Shown: piece after piece, positions 16,731-25,461 of the stretch
Numbering within the stretch: position 1 is the first letter of the stretch
How the letters are laid out: each line of letters begins with the position of its first letter
Source of the DNA: Actinomadura meyerae
Lineage (GTDB): Bacteria > Actinomycetota > Actinomycetes > Streptosporangiales > Streptosporangiaceae
Assembly (NCBI RefSeq): GCF_900188445.1
Contig: NZ_FZOR01000032.1
Coordinates: 32,402-96,401, forward strand
DNA length: 64,000 nucleotides
Direction of reading: 5' to 3'
Translations under genes and position numbers: made by a program
The notes under the pieces: model-generated
Database searches by the model: none
Told to the model about the DNA's origin: nothing
Seen by the model: the letters and a program-made list of their open reading frames with translations, nothing else

Positions 16731-19217
16731 TCAGTCATGCGCGAGGGACTCGACGATGGACGTCCTCGCGGCGCGCCGCGCGGGCATGACGGCGGCGAGC
16801 GTCCCGGCCAGCCCGGCCAGCAGGACGAACCCGACGATCTGGAGATACGGCAGGGCGAACACGACACTGTCCGACATCGCGCTGGTCGCGGCCAGGCCGA
16901 ACACGATGCCGAGCGCCACCCCGGTCACCGCGCCGATCACCGCCATGACGACCGCCTCGATGGACAGCATCCGGCGGAGCTGGCGCTTGGTGAGGCCGAG
17001 GGCGCGCAGCAGCGCCGATTCGCGGGTCCGCTCCACGACGGAGAGGGTCAGCGTGTTGGCGATGCCGAACAGCGCGATGACGATCGCGAGTCCGAGCAGC
17101 CCGCCGAAGACCATCAGCACCATGTCGATCGCGTCCTCCACCTGCTTCTGGAAGTCGGCGCTGGACTCGACCTTCGCCGCCGGGTACGGCTGCGCGGCCT
17201 GGTCGACGGCCCGGCGGACCCGCTCGCCGGGCACGGCGTCGTCGCTCTTGACGAAGATCTCGGACGGGTCCACGGCGCCGAAGTACCGGGCGAAGTCGGC
17301 CTCGGGCACGACGAGCCCGTGGAACTGCCCGCCCTGCTCGTACACGCCGCTGATCTTGACCGGGACGCTACCGCTCCGCGTCCTGATCTGGAGGGTGCGG
17401 CCGACCGTCCAGCCGGAGGAGGCCGAGGCGTCGTCCACGAACACCGTGCCCTGCTTGAGGTCGGTGAGCGCGCCGGACTTCATCTTCGGCTTCGCGACCC
17501 CGCCCCAGGCGGACGCGGTGACCGTGGTGATGTCCGCGTCCTCACCGTCGACCTTGGTCTGCTTGTCGCGCACCTCAACGACCTTCTCAACCTCCGGCCG
17601 CTTGCGCAGGTCGTCGCCGAGCGCGCGCGGGAGCGGCTCGCCGTTGTGGGTGGCGATCCTGAACTGGACGGGGAACTGCTCGTCCAGCTGGTGGCTCGCG
17701 GTGGCCTTGCTGCTCGCCCCGACGACGGCGAACAGGCTCATCAGCCCGACGCCGACGGTCAGCGCGATCGTGGTGGTGGCGGTGCGGCGCGGGGCGCGCT
17801 GCGCGTTCGCCACCGCCAGCCGCCCCGGGACGCCGCCGAGCCGTGCGGGCACGGCGCCGGCGAGCCGTCCCAGCGGGCGGACGAGGGCCGGCATCGCCGC
17901 GACGACCGCGAGGAAGAAGACGCAGCCGGAGAAGGCGACGGCGAACATCGCGGCCTCGCCCTTCTCCATCCCCAGGGCCGCGAGCACGCCGATGGCGAGG
18001 CCCGCGGCGGCGAGCAGGACGGCGGCGGCGGTGCGCCACGCGCCGAGGCGGAACCGCCCGCCGCCCGGCTCGGCGTCCGCGCGCAGCGCCGCGACGGGCG
18101 CGACGCGGGTGGCGGCACGGGCGGGCAGCAGCGCGGACAGCACCGTCACGGCGACGCCGACCGCGAGGCCGACCAGGACCGTCCGCGGCGCGAGCGACGG
18201 CCCGGTGACCGAGACGTTGCCGTCCAGGTCGCTGATCAGCACGAGCGCGCCCTGCCCGAGGCCGACGCCCGCGCCGATGCCGAGCAGCGATCCGGTCAGC
18301 CCCACCGCCGCCGACTCGGTGAGGACGCCGCCGAAGATCTGCCGGCGGGTGGCGCCGACGCAGCGCAGCAGCGCCATCTCCCGCATCCGCTGGGCGACCA
18401 GGATCGCGAACGTGTTGTAGATGACCAGCGCGGACACCAGCATCGCGACCAGCGCGAAGATCAGCAGGCCGGTGCGGATGACCTCCGTGTCGGCGCCCGC
18501 CGACTTCGCCAGCTTCGCGCCCAGCTCCGGCCCCGTGTAGACGCGGTGGCCGGGGCCGGTGGCGGCCTTCACGGCGGACGGGGAGACGGTGCCGGCGATG
18601 TCGATCTCCCGGAACGACTTCTCGCCGGTCATGCGGGCCGCGGTCGCCGGGTCGAACCCGACCGCGCCGAAGATGCTCGCCTCCTGGTCGATGCCGAAGT
18701 CGACCAGGCCGACGACGGTGAACCTGTGCGGCCGGTTCCCGTCGTCCAGGACCGTCACGGTGTCGCCGACGGTGAAGCCCTCCCGCTTGGCGACCTTGCT
18801 GTCGAGGACGGTCTCGCCGGCGCCGGACGGAGGCCGCCCCTTGTCGACCTCGTAGCGCAGCAGCCGTCCGGTGGGCACGGACATGCCCATCGTGGTGTAG
18901 TCGCCGACCGTCTTGCCGTCCTTGCCCACCAGGGCGGCCTCGCCCTTCACGGCGCCCTGGGCGTCGGTGACTCCGGGCAGGCCGCGAAGCTTCTTCAGCA
19001 GCGAGGCCGGCAGTCCGTCGTCAGACGACTCCGCCGGGAGGACGGCGACGTCCACCTTGTCGGCGGACTGGGCGAACGTCTTGGCGACGCCCTTGTTCAT
19101 GGTGTCGGTCAGGACGAACGTGCCGGAGATGAAGCCGACGCCCAGCGTGATGGCGACCGCGGTCAGCAGCAGCCGAAGCTTGTGGGCGCGCAGGCCCGCC
19201 AGTGTCGTCTTCAGCAT
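16731..19217 (-). CDS. ABC transporter permease, FtsX/MacB type
   Basis: 828 residues. The N-terminal helix KLRLLLTAVAITLGVGFISGTFVLTDTMNKGVAKTF is followed by a large extracytoplasmic MacB-like domain (about 40-250), three helices with the FtsX block YNTFAILVAQRMREMALLRCVGATRRQIFGGVLTES, and a second complete half. That half has a domain at about 500-680 and ends ANTLTLSVVERTRESALLRALGLTKRQLRRMLSIEAVVMA. This is the duplicated FtsX layout of actinobacterial exporters. The start shares one base with the ATPase stop (TGATG). Such systems export peptides or antibiotics or signal through the envelope; the substrate is unknown. Confidence 0.93.
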   Translation of the reverse strand: MLKTTLAGLRAHKLRLLLTAVAITLGVGFISGTFVLTDTMNKGVAKTFAQSADKVDVAVLPAESSDDGLPASLLKKLRGLPGVTDAQGAVKGEAALVGKDGKTVGDYTTMGMSVPTGRLLRYEVDKGRPPSGAGETVLDSKVAKREGFTVGDTVTVLDDGNRPHRFTVVGLVDFGIDQEASIFGAVGFDPATAARMTGEKSFREIDIAGTVSPSAVKAATGPGHRVYTGPELGAKLAKSAGADTEVIRTGLLIFALVAMLVSALVIYNTFAILVAQRMREMALLRCVGATRRQIFGGVLTESAAVGLTGSLLGIGAGVGLGQGALVLISDLDGNVSVTGPSLAPRTVLVGLAVGVAVTVLSALLPARAATRVAPVAALRADAEPGGGRFRLGAWRTAAAVLLAAAGLAIGVLAALGMEKGEAAMFAVAFSGCVFFLAVVAAMPALVRPLGRLAGAVPARLGGVPGRLAVANAQRAPRRTATTTIALTVGVGLMSLFAVVGASSKATASHQLDEQFPVQFRIATHNGEPLPRALGDDLRKRPEVEKVVEVRDKQTKVDGEDADITTVTASAWGGVAKPKMKSGALTDLKQGTVFVDDASASSGWTVGRTLQIRTRSGSVPVKISGVYEQGGQFHGLVVPEADFARYFGAVDPSEIFVKSDDAVPGERVRRAVDQAAQPYPAAKVESSADFQKQVEDAIDMVLMVFGGLLGLAIVIALFGIANTLTLSVVERTRESALLRALGLTKRQLRRMLSIEAVVMAVIGAVTGVALGIVFGLAATSAMSDSVVFALPYLQIVGFVLLAGLAGTLAAVMPARRAARTSIVESLAHD

Positions 19218-19990
19218 CAGGCCCCCAGGGACTTGAGCCGGTCCAGGACGGCCTCAGGGGACGGCTGGTGGATTTCGGAGACGATCGCACCGTCCCGTAG
19301 GAACACCACCCGGTCGGCGTAGGAGGCGGCCACCGAGTCGTGGGTGACCATCACGATCGTCTGCCCCATCTCCCGGACGGACGAGCGCAGGAACCCGAGG
19401 ACCTCGGCGCCCGCACGCGAGTCGAGGTTCCCGGTCGGCTCGTCCGCGAAGATGACTTCGGGCCGGGCGACGATGGCGCGCGCGCACGCCACCCGCTGCT
19501 GCTGTCCGCCGGACAGCTCGCTCGGCCGGTGCCCCAGGCGGTCGCGCAGGCCGAGAACGTCCACGACCTGCTCGAACCACGCGCGGTCGGGCTTGCGTCC
19601 GGCCAGCTCCAGGGGCAGCAGGATGTTCTGCTCGGCAGTGAGCGTCGGCAGCAGGTTGAACGCCTGGAATACGAAGCCGACCCGGTCGCGGCGCAGCAGC
19701 GTCAGCTGCCGGTCGCCCATGCCGGTGATCTCGGCGTCGCCGAGCATGATCCGTCCGCCGGTGACGGTGTCGAGCCCGGCGAGGCAGTGCATCAGCGTCG
19801 ACTTCCCGGACCCGGACGGGCCCATGATCGCGGTGAACGCGCCCCGGGCGAACCCGACGCCGACCCCGCGCAGCGCGTGCACGGCCGCGTCCCCGGACCC
19901 GTACACCTTCGACACGCCCTCGGCGGTGACGGCGGGCGGCGCCGCGGCGGCGGGGGATCCCCCGGGCGGATCGGTGAACGTGCTGGTCAC
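19217..19990 (-). CDS. ABC transporter ATP-binding protein (MacB/LolD type)
   Basis: 257 residues from GTG at 19990 with AAGGAG upstream. Walker A is GPSGSGKST, Q-loop VFQAFNLLPTLTAEQNI, signature LSGGQQQRVACARAIV, Walker B VIFADEPTGNLDS and switch VTHD. It powers the coupled FtsX-type permease. A 7-4-7 palindrome upstream (20117-20134) is a good candidate for control by the NarL-type response regulator encoded nearby. Confidence 0.95.
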   Translation of the reverse strand: MTSTFTDPPGGSPAAAAPPAVTAEGVSKVYGSGDAAVHALRGVGVGFARGAFTAIMGPSGSGKSTLMHCLAGLDTVTGGRIMLGDAEITGMGDRQLTLLRRDRVGFVFQAFNLLPTLTAEQNILLPLELAGRKPDRAWFEQVVDVLGLRDRLGHRPSELSGGQQQRVACARAIVARPEVIFADEPTGNLDSRAGAEVLGFLRSSVREMGQTIVMVTHDSVAASYADRVVFLRDGAIVSEIHQPSPEAVLDRLKSLGA

Positions 19991-20116
19991 GGTGGCTCCT
20001 TCACGGTCGTGCTGCGTCGTCGTCGGTCGGAGACCACGCTAGGAATCCGCGCCGCCGCCGCCATCGCCCCGGCGTCCACGCTCCGCGTCCCTCTCCCGGC
20101 TATCCGCGCCGCCCGT

Positions 20117-20134
20117 GTACGACCTGAGTCGTAC
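20117..20134. promoter_or_regulatory. 7-4-7 palindrome, candidate response-regulator box for the ABC operon
   Basis: Perfect inverted repeat GTACGAC-CTGA-GTCGTAC, about 130-145 bases ahead of the ATPase start. The spacing is that of NarL/FixJ-family sites, and a possible -10 (GATAGC on the minus strand) lies about 20 bases downstream, which would suit activation. Confidence 0.55.
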
Positions 20135-20197
20135 GGCGCCGTCCCCCGCCCCGCCGACGCGCTCCGTTCCTGGACCGGCCCGACCAGGGCCCGGCCC

Positions 20198-20289
20198 GGG
20201 AACGGCTCCGGGAACGGCTCCGGGAACGGCTCCGGGAACGGCTCCGGGAACGGCTCCGGGAACGGCTCCGGGAACGGCTCCGGGAACGG
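20198..20289. repeat. 12-bp tandem repeat, seven full copies
   Basis: GGGAACGGCTCC is repeated without change seven times plus a partial copy. It lies directly beside the chaplin terminator. It translates as Gly-Asn-Gly-Ser in one frame, but no gene encloses it convincingly. Confidence 0.95.
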
Positions 20290-20290
20290 A

Positions 20291-20327
20291 GAAGCGCCGG
20301 AGACCCGGGTGAGGTCTCCGGCGCTTC
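20291..20327 (-). terminator. Strong hairpin terminator behind the chaplin gene
   Basis: Perfect 15-bp stem (GAAGCGCCGGAGACC with GGTCTCCGGCGCTTC) and a 7-nt loop, 50 bases after the chaplin stop. Confidence 0.8.
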
Positions 20328-20376
20328 CGTGACGGGGTGCTCAGGCCCCGTCAGCGACCGATCGGCGAAGGGGTGA

Positions 20377-20685
20377 TCAGTTGTGCACCGCCGCGCCGCC
20401 CTTGCACGACGCGAAGCTGAGGCCCACGGCGATGATGTTGTTGCCGCAGACGTTGATGGGGGCCGAGATCGGCACGATCACCTGGTTGCCGCCCAGGACC
20501 GAGCCGTTGCCGCTGGTGTGGTTGTTGTTCCCGGCGCCGCCGCCGTGGTGGTGGCCGTGGCCGTGGTGGCCGTGCCCGTGCCCGTAGCCGCCGCCGAGGG
20601 CGGAGGCGTAGGCGGGGGTGGAGGCGAGGGCGGAGCCGGCGACGGCGAGGCCGAGGATGCCGGTGGCGGCGAGCTTCTTGAACAC
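20377..20685 (-). CDS. Secreted chaplin with a histidine-rich linker
   Basis: 102 residues from GTG with GGGAGGA upstream. Signal peptide 1-28 (LAATGILGLAVAGSALASTPAYA). Residues 35-47 are GHGHGHHGHGHHH, then a Gly/Asn spacer. The chaplin (DUF320) domain at about 58-98 reads GNGSVLGGNQVIVPISAPINVCGNN...SCKGG, with the two conserved cysteines at 80 and 94. Chaplins assemble into amyloid-like surface fibres that let aerial hyphae and spores leave water. Ordinary short chaplins lack a histidine tract, so a metal- or pH-responsive feature is possible. It stands alone between the two-component genes and the ABC exporter. Confidence 0.9.
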   Translation of the reverse strand: MFKKLAATGILGLAVAGSALASTPAYASALGGGYGHGHGHHGHGHHHGGGAGNNNHTSGNGSVLGGNQVIVPISAPINVCGNNIIAVGLSFASCKGGAAVHN

Positions 20686-20729
20686 GTGAGTCCTCCCGTA
20701 CGTGGCCTTGGGGCCCGATCTGACATTGC

Positions 20730-20755
20730 CGACGTCACCCGCGAAGGTGACGTCG
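20730..20755. promoter_or_regulatory. Inverted repeat upstream of the chaplin gene
   Basis: CGACGTCACC and GGTGACGTCG form a perfect 10-bp inverted repeat with a 6-nt spacer, 45-70 bases ahead of the chaplin start and about 90 bases behind the response-regulator stop. It could be a regulator site or the terminator of the two-component operon. Confidence 0.5.
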
Positions 20756-20842
20756 CGTACGGTAGTTACGCAGCTACTCTCAGGTAGGACAAGTCCGTCC
20801 CGTGCCCCGACGTCAAAAGGTCACCATGGAGCAACCAAGCCG

Positions 20843-21550
20843 TTACAGATTGTGACCGCTTTGACCGCTTTTGACAAGCCCTGTCTCGTAGGCGAACACG
20901 ACCGCCTGCACCCTGTCGCGAAGGCCCAGCTTCATCAGGATCCGTCCCATATGCGTCTTGACCGTGGCCTCCGAGACGTAGAGCCGGCCGGCGATCTCCG
21001 CGTTCGACATCCCGCGCGCGACGAGCCGGAGCACCTCGCCCTCACGCTCGGTGAGGGTCTCCAGCGCGCCGTTCGCCTTCTCCGCCGCGTCCGGCAGATG
21101 CACCGCGAACCGGTCCAGGAGGCGCTTCGTGGTGCTCGGCGCCACCACCGCGTCCCCCGAGTGCACCGCCTTGATCGCCTCGATGAGCTGGGCCGGCCCG
21201 GCGTCCTTCAGCATGAACCCGCCGGCCCCCGCCTTGATCGCGGCGAACGCGTACTCGTCGAGGTCGAACGTGGTCAGGATGACCACCTTCGGCCCGCCCC
21301 GCGCGACGACCAGCCGCGTCGCCTCGATCCCGTCCATCCGCGGCATCCGCACGTCCATGAGCACGACGTCGGCCCGGACCGTCCGGAGCAGCTCCAGCGC
21401 CTGGACGCCGTCGCCCGCCTCGCCCACGACCTCGATGTCGGGCTGGGCGTCCAGCACCATCGTGAACCCGGCGCGCACCAGCTCCTGGTCGTCCACGAGC
21501 ACCACCCGGATGGGCTCCGCCGGCTCCGCCACCTCGTCAAAGTCCGCCAT
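20843..21550 (-). CDS. NarL/LuxR-type response regulator
   Basis: 235 residues. The receiver domain is IRVVLVDDQELVRAGFTMVLDAQPDIEVVGEAGDG, with the phosphoacceptor Asp in ADVVLMDVRMPRMDG. The C-terminal LuxR HTH reads LTEREGEVLRLVARGMSNAEIAGRLYVSEATVKTHMGRILMKLGLRDRVQAVVFAYE. It follows the histidine kinase gene with a 44-base gap. Likely targets are the nearby ABC exporter or chaplin (see the palindromes at 20117 and 20730), which is inference from position. Confidence 0.95.
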   Translation of the reverse strand: MADFDEVAEPAEPIRVVLVDDQELVRAGFTMVLDAQPDIEVVGEAGDGVQALELLRTVRADVVLMDVRMPRMDGIEATRLVVARGGPKVVILTTFDLDEYAFAAIKAGAGGFMLKDAGPAQLIEAIKAVHSGDAVVAPSTTKRLLDRFAVHLPDAAEKANGALETLTEREGEVLRLVARGMSNAEIAGRLYVSEATVKTHMGRILMKLGLRDRVQAVVFAYETGLVKSGQSGHNL

Positions 21551-21594
21551 GCTCGCCTTCCGTCACGTGCTCGTCCATCGCTTCGCGGCGCGGG

Positions 21595-22764
21595 TCACGC
21601 CGCGACCTCCTCGCGGACGGGGATCCGCGCGACCACCTCGAACCCGCCCCCGGCGCACGGTGCCGCGCGGACCTCGCCCCCGTACACGGCGACGCGTTCC
21701 CGCATCCCGGCCAGGCCGTGGCCGCGTCCGTCGTCGAAGGCCGCCGCGCCGCGCCCGTCGTCCCGCACCCGGATCTCCAGCGCGTCGCCGCCGTACCGCA
21801 GCAGGACCGCCACGTTCGCCCGGGGACCTCCGTGCTTGAGCGTATTGGTCAGCGCCTCCTGGACGATCCGGTACACGGTGAGCTGCCGCCCCTCCGACAT
21901 GCCCGCGGGCGTCCCCTCCACCTGGTACGTCACCCGGAGCCCGGACGCCCTGACCTGCTCCACCAGGTCGTCCAGCTCGGCGACCCCCGGCTGCGGGGCG
22001 AACGCCCCCGCGTCGTCGTCCTCGCGCAGGACGCCGAGGAGCCGCCGCATCTCCGCCAGCGCCAGGCGCCCCGTCGAGGAGATCGTGTCGAGCGCCTGCC
22101 TGGCCCGTCCCACATCGGTGTCGATCGCGTAGGACGCGCCGTCGGCCTGCACCACGATCACGCTGACGTTGTGCGCGATGACATCGTGCAGCTCCCTGGC
22201 GATACGGGCTCTTTCCGCGGCCATGGCCATCTTGACCTCGTTGTCGCGTTCACGTTCCAGCCGCTCCGCCCGCTCCTCCACCGAGCGCAGGTAGGCGCGG
22301 CGCGTCCGCATGTGGAGGCCGAGCACGTACACCCCGGCCACCAGCAGCGTCATCATCACGAACGTGACCTTGCGGTCCTCGGCGCCGGACGGGTACCGCC
22401 ACGTGACCATGCCCGCGCCGATCTCGGCGACGAACACCGCCGCGAGCCCCCAGCGGATCGAGCATCCGGCCGTGACCGTGTAGAGCCCGATCAGGACGGC
22501 GACGTTGGCCGGGACCGGGAACATCCCCTCTACGCACTGGCCGAACGAGACCAGGGCGACCACGGCGAAGACGGTGCGGGGAAAGACCCGGCGCAGAATG
22601 AGGGATCCGGTCATCCCGAGCGTGAGCGCGAGGAAGACGTACCTGCTCATCTGGTAGGTCCCGGCCAGCAGCGAGGGCAGGGAGACCAGCAGGACCGGGG
22701 CCGCGAAGAACGCGTCGACGAGCGGCTTCTTCCGCCGCAGCCATTCCCAGCCATTCGCCACCAT
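21595..22764 (-). CDS. Two-component sensor histidine kinase (HisKA_3 type)
   Basis: 389 residues. Four to five hydrophobic segments in the first 165 residues form a membrane sensor with little extracellular loop. The dimerisation/phosphoacceptor site is AAERARIARELHDVIAHNVSVIVVQA (His in ELHD). The ATPase domain has the N-box IVQEALTNTLKHGG, G1 VRDDGRG and G2 GHGLAGMRERV. It is the NarX/DesK class paired with NarL-type regulators, as here. The membrane-embedded sensor suggests detection of membrane or envelope stress. Confidence 0.94.
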   Translation of the reverse strand: MVANGWEWLRRKKPLVDAFFAAPVLLVSLPSLLAGTYQMSRYVFLALTLGMTGSLILRRVFPRTVFAVVALVSFGQCVEGMFPVPANVAVLIGLYTVTAGCSIRWGLAAVFVAEIGAGMVTWRYPSGAEDRKVTFVMMTLLVAGVYVLGLHMRTRRAYLRSVEERAERLERERDNEVKMAMAAERARIARELHDVIAHNVSVIVVQADGASYAIDTDVGRARQALDTISSTGRLALAEMRRLLGVLREDDDAGAFAPQPGVAELDDLVEQVRASGLRVTYQVEGTPAGMSEGRQLTVYRIVQEALTNTLKHGGPRANVAVLLRYGGDALEIRVRDDGRGAAAFDDGRGHGLAGMRERVAVYGGEVRAAPCAGGGFEVVARIPVREEVAA

Positions 22765-22966
22765 GCCGACAGGGTATGTACACGCTGGTCAGCCGTGGAT
22801 CAGCCGCAGGTCGGACGCACGTCCATCCCAAGGAGGGCCACGTGAACGCCGACCCGCCCTTGGGAGACCCCACATGAAACCCCGCCGCGCCAGGACAGCA
22901 CAGTCGCACCACCGGGCCACGGCTGATGGCGCAGGGGACGCCGTTGCGCGCGGTAACGTCACAGAC

Positions 22967-23977
22967 GTGGCGGCGGTGGTTTCCGAATGGCTGACATGGC
23001 GCACGGCGATGGAGCGGGCGCTGTACGGGGAGGACGGCTTCTACCGGCGCGGCGAACGCCCGGCGGAGCACTTCCGTACCTCGGTGCACGCCTCACCGCG
23101 GTTCGCCGCCGCCATCGTCCGCCTGCTGACCGAGGTCGACGCCCTCCTGGGGCACCCCGAGCGGCTGGACGTCGTCGACATCGGCGCCGGGTCCGGACGG
23201 CTGCTCGGCAACATCCTGGCCTGCGCGCCCGGCGACCTCGCGGCCCGGCTCGTCCCGACGGCGGTGGAGATCGCGCCGCGCCCCGCGGACGTCCCGTCCC
23301 GGATCACCTGGCGGCCCGACCTCCCCGAGAGCATCACCGGCCTCGCCGTCGCGAACGAATGGCTCGACAACGTGCCGCTGGACGTCGTCGAGCGCACACC
23401 GGACGGCGTCCGGACCGTGCTCGTCGACCCGTCCACCGGACTGGAGCGCCCCGGCCCGCCGCCGTCCGACGAGGACCGCGACTGGCTGGAGCGCTGGTGG
23501 CCGCTCCGCGAACCCGGCGACCGCGCCGAGATCGGGCACCCGCGCTGCGACGCCTGGGCCTCGGTGATCGGGCGGCTCTCCCGCGGCCTCGCGATCGCCG
23601 TCGACTACTCCCACGCGCGCGACGCCCGCCCGGTGTACGGGACGCTGACCGGCTACCGCGACGGCGCCACCGTCCCCGCCGTCCCCGACGGCTCGTGCGA
23701 CGTCACCGCCCACGTCGCGCTGGACGCCTGCACCACGGCCGGAGAGCGCGCTGGCGCCACCTCCACCCTGCTGACCACCCAGCGCGACGCACTGCGGGCC
23801 CTCGGCCTGTCCGGCGCGCGGCCGCCTCTGGACCTGGCCCACCGCGACCCGCGCGCCTACCTCGCCGCTCTGTGCCACGCGGGCGAGGACGCCGAACTGA
23901 TCGACCCGGCCGGCCTGGGCGGCTTCGGCTGGCTGGCCCAGACCGTGGGCATCCCGCTGCCGACCGCCCTCACCTGA
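22967..23977 (+). CDS. SAM-dependent methyltransferase, MidA/NDUFAF7 family (DUF185)
   Basis: 336 residues from GTG at 22967; TAACGT at 22954-22959 would be a -10 for a leaderless message. Longer in-frame starts (for example ATG 22874) lack family sequence. It starts VSEWLTWRTAMERALYGEDGFYRRGERPAEHFRTS, as MidA proteins do. SAM motif I is LDVVDIGAGSGRLLGNIL, and it also has ITGLAVANEWLDNVPLDVVE, RGLAIAVDYSHARDARPVYGTLTGYRDG and CDVTAHVALDA. Eukaryotic NDUFAF7 symmetrically dimethylates an arginine of the complex I NDUFS2 (NuoD) subunit. A nuoD paralogue lies about 6.7 kb away in this window. Confidence 0.88.
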   Translation: MAAVVSEWLTWRTAMERALYGEDGFYRRGERPAEHFRTSVHASPRFAAAIVRLLTEVDALLGHPERLDVVDIGAGSGRLLGNILACAPGDLAARLVPTAVEIAPRPADVPSRITWRPDLPESITGLAVANEWLDNVPLDVVERTPDGVRTVLVDPSTGLERPGPPPSDEDRDWLERWWPLREPGDRAEIGHPRCDAWASVIGRLSRGLAIAVDYSHARDARPVYGTLTGYRDGATVPAVPDGSCDVTAHVALDACTTAGERAGATSTLLTTQRDALRALGLSGARPPLDLAHRDPRAYLAALCHAGEDAELIDPAGLGGFGWLAQTVGIPLPTALT

Positions 23978-24079
23978 CCACCCCGCACAACGCCCCGCTC
24001 GGGTCAGACAGCGCGACCTCAAGGTCGTCAGCCCAGGGCTACGCCGCCTCTACCAGCGCTCCGTCCGAGGGCCCTCGGG

Positions 24080-25288
24080 TCAGCACTCGACGTGGAGGGC
24101 CTCCAGGCCGCGCAGGACGTAACCGGGCTTCCAGGTCGGCTCGGCCGCCAGGCGGAGGCCGGGTGCAGCGCGGAGCAGCGCGCCGAACGACTCGGCGAGC
24201 TCGATGCGGGCGAGCGGCGCGCCCAGGCAGTAGTGGACGCCGAGCCCGAACGTGATGTGCGGGTTCGGGTCGCGGGACAGGTCGAGCCGGTCCGGCTCGG
24301 TGAACACCGCCGGGTCCCGGTTGGCGGACGCGAACTGCAGCGCGACCTCGGCACCCCGCGGGATGCCGACGCCGGCGACCGTGATGTCCTCCAGCACCCA
24401 GCGTTCGAACATGGGCGCGGGCGTGTCGTAGCGGAGCAGCTCCTCCACGGCCGTGGGGATGAGCGACGGGTCGGCGCGCAGCCGCTCCAGCTCGCCGGGG
24501 TTGCGGAACAGGGCCCACCAGCCGTTGCCGGTCGCGTTGACGGTGGCCTCGTGCCCGGCGTTGAGCAGCAGGACGCAGGTGCCGATCAGCTCGTCCTCGG
24601 TGAGGCGGTCGCCTTCGTCCACGACCTGCGCGAGGGCGGTGATCAGGTCGTCGCGCGGCTCGTCACGGCGGGCCCGGGCCAGGCCGCGCAGGTAGTCGGA
24701 GAACTCCACGGCCGCGCGGACGGCCGTGCGCTGCACCTCCTCCGGCGGATTCAGCTCGTACATGCCGCAGATGTCGGCCGACCAGGGACGCAGGAGGTGG
24801 CGGTCCTCGGCGGGCACCCCGAGCATCTCGGCGATCACGTTCACCGGCAGCGGCTCGGCGACCTCGGCGAGCAGGTCCCCGCCGCCCGCGGCGGCCAGGT
24901 TCCCGGCCAGCTCGCCGGCCAGCCGCCTGATCGTCGGGCGCAGGCCCTCGACCATCCGCGCGGTGAACGCCTTCGACACCAACCGCCGCAACCGCGTGTG
25001 GACCGGCGGCTCCACGTCCAGCATCCCGGCACGGATCAGGTCCCAGAACGGCTTGAGGAAGTCCGCCTCCGGCTCCTGGCCGAACTCCTCGTGGCTCGCG
25101 ATGTGCAGGTAGGACCGCCCTAGCCGCCGATCGCGCAGCAGTGCGTCGACGTCCTCGTGCCGGCTGATCACCCACTGGCCGGTCGGCTCGTGGAAGAAGA
25201 CCGGGCTCTCGTCGCGAAGCCGCTCGAACGCCGGATAGGGGTTCGCCACGAAATCAGCTGACCAGGGGTCATAGGCCACATCGCTCAT
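24080..25288 (-). CDS. Cytochrome P450
   Basis: 402 residues from ATG 25288 (a GTG two codons earlier is possible). It has the family start YDPWSADFVANPYPAFERLRDESPVF, PPVHTRLRRLVSKAFTARMVEGLRP, I-helix LLLNAGHEATVNATGN, K-helix EELLRYDTPAPMFERW and haem loop FGLGVHYCLGAPLARIEL with the cysteine ligand. The I-helix has Ala-Thr (HEATV) in place of the usual Thr-Thr, but the catalytic threonine is kept. The substrate is unknown and there is no adjacent ferredoxin. It is convergent with the methyltransferase gene. Confidence 0.94.
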   Translation of the reverse strand: MSDVAYDPWSADFVANPYPAFERLRDESPVFFHEPTGQWVISRHEDVDALLRDRRLGRSYLHIASHEEFGQEPEADFLKPFWDLIRAGMLDVEPPVHTRLRRLVSKAFTARMVEGLRPTIRRLAGELAGNLAAAGGGDLLAEVAEPLPVNVIAEMLGVPAEDRHLLRPWSADICGMYELNPPEEVQRTAVRAAVEFSDYLRGLARARRDEPRDDLITALAQVVDEGDRLTEDELIGTCVLLLNAGHEATVNATGNGWWALFRNPGELERLRADPSLIPTAVEELLRYDTPAPMFERWVLEDITVAGVGIPRGAEVALQFASANRDPAVFTEPDRLDLSRDPNPHITFGLGVHYCLGAPLARIELAESFGALLRAAPGLRLAAEPTWKPGYVLRGLEALHVEC

Positions 25289-25461
25289 GAACACGAAGAT
25301 ATGCGCATCCCGCCGCCCGCGCCGACACCCTGACGCATGTCCGCGGGCGCCGGCCGCCGGTGGCTCGGGTCTCCGTCTGCTCCCACTACTCGGCCGACCC
25401 GGTCCGCGGCGGCCGGCGCGCTCACCCGGAGGTCAGCGAGGCGACACCGCTGATCTCCCGT

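Noticed and set aside
15804..19322. 1172-codon plus-strand open frame antisense to the FtsX-type permease
   Set aside because: Composition is Arg/Ala/Gly-rich shadow of a GC-rich gene. The minus frame has clear FtsX motifs.
19340..20332. Plus-strand open frame with a Gly-Asn-Gly-Ser repeat end, across the ABC ATPase gene
   Set aside because: It is antisense to the well-supported ATPase. The Gly-Asn-Gly-Ser part is only the 12-bp intergenic repeat read in frame, and there is no ribosome site.
24080..25288. Secondary-metabolite cluster around the two P450 genes
   Set aside because: No polyketide, peptide or terpene synthase, ferredoxin or tailoring set lies near either P450, and the flanking genes are housekeeping.
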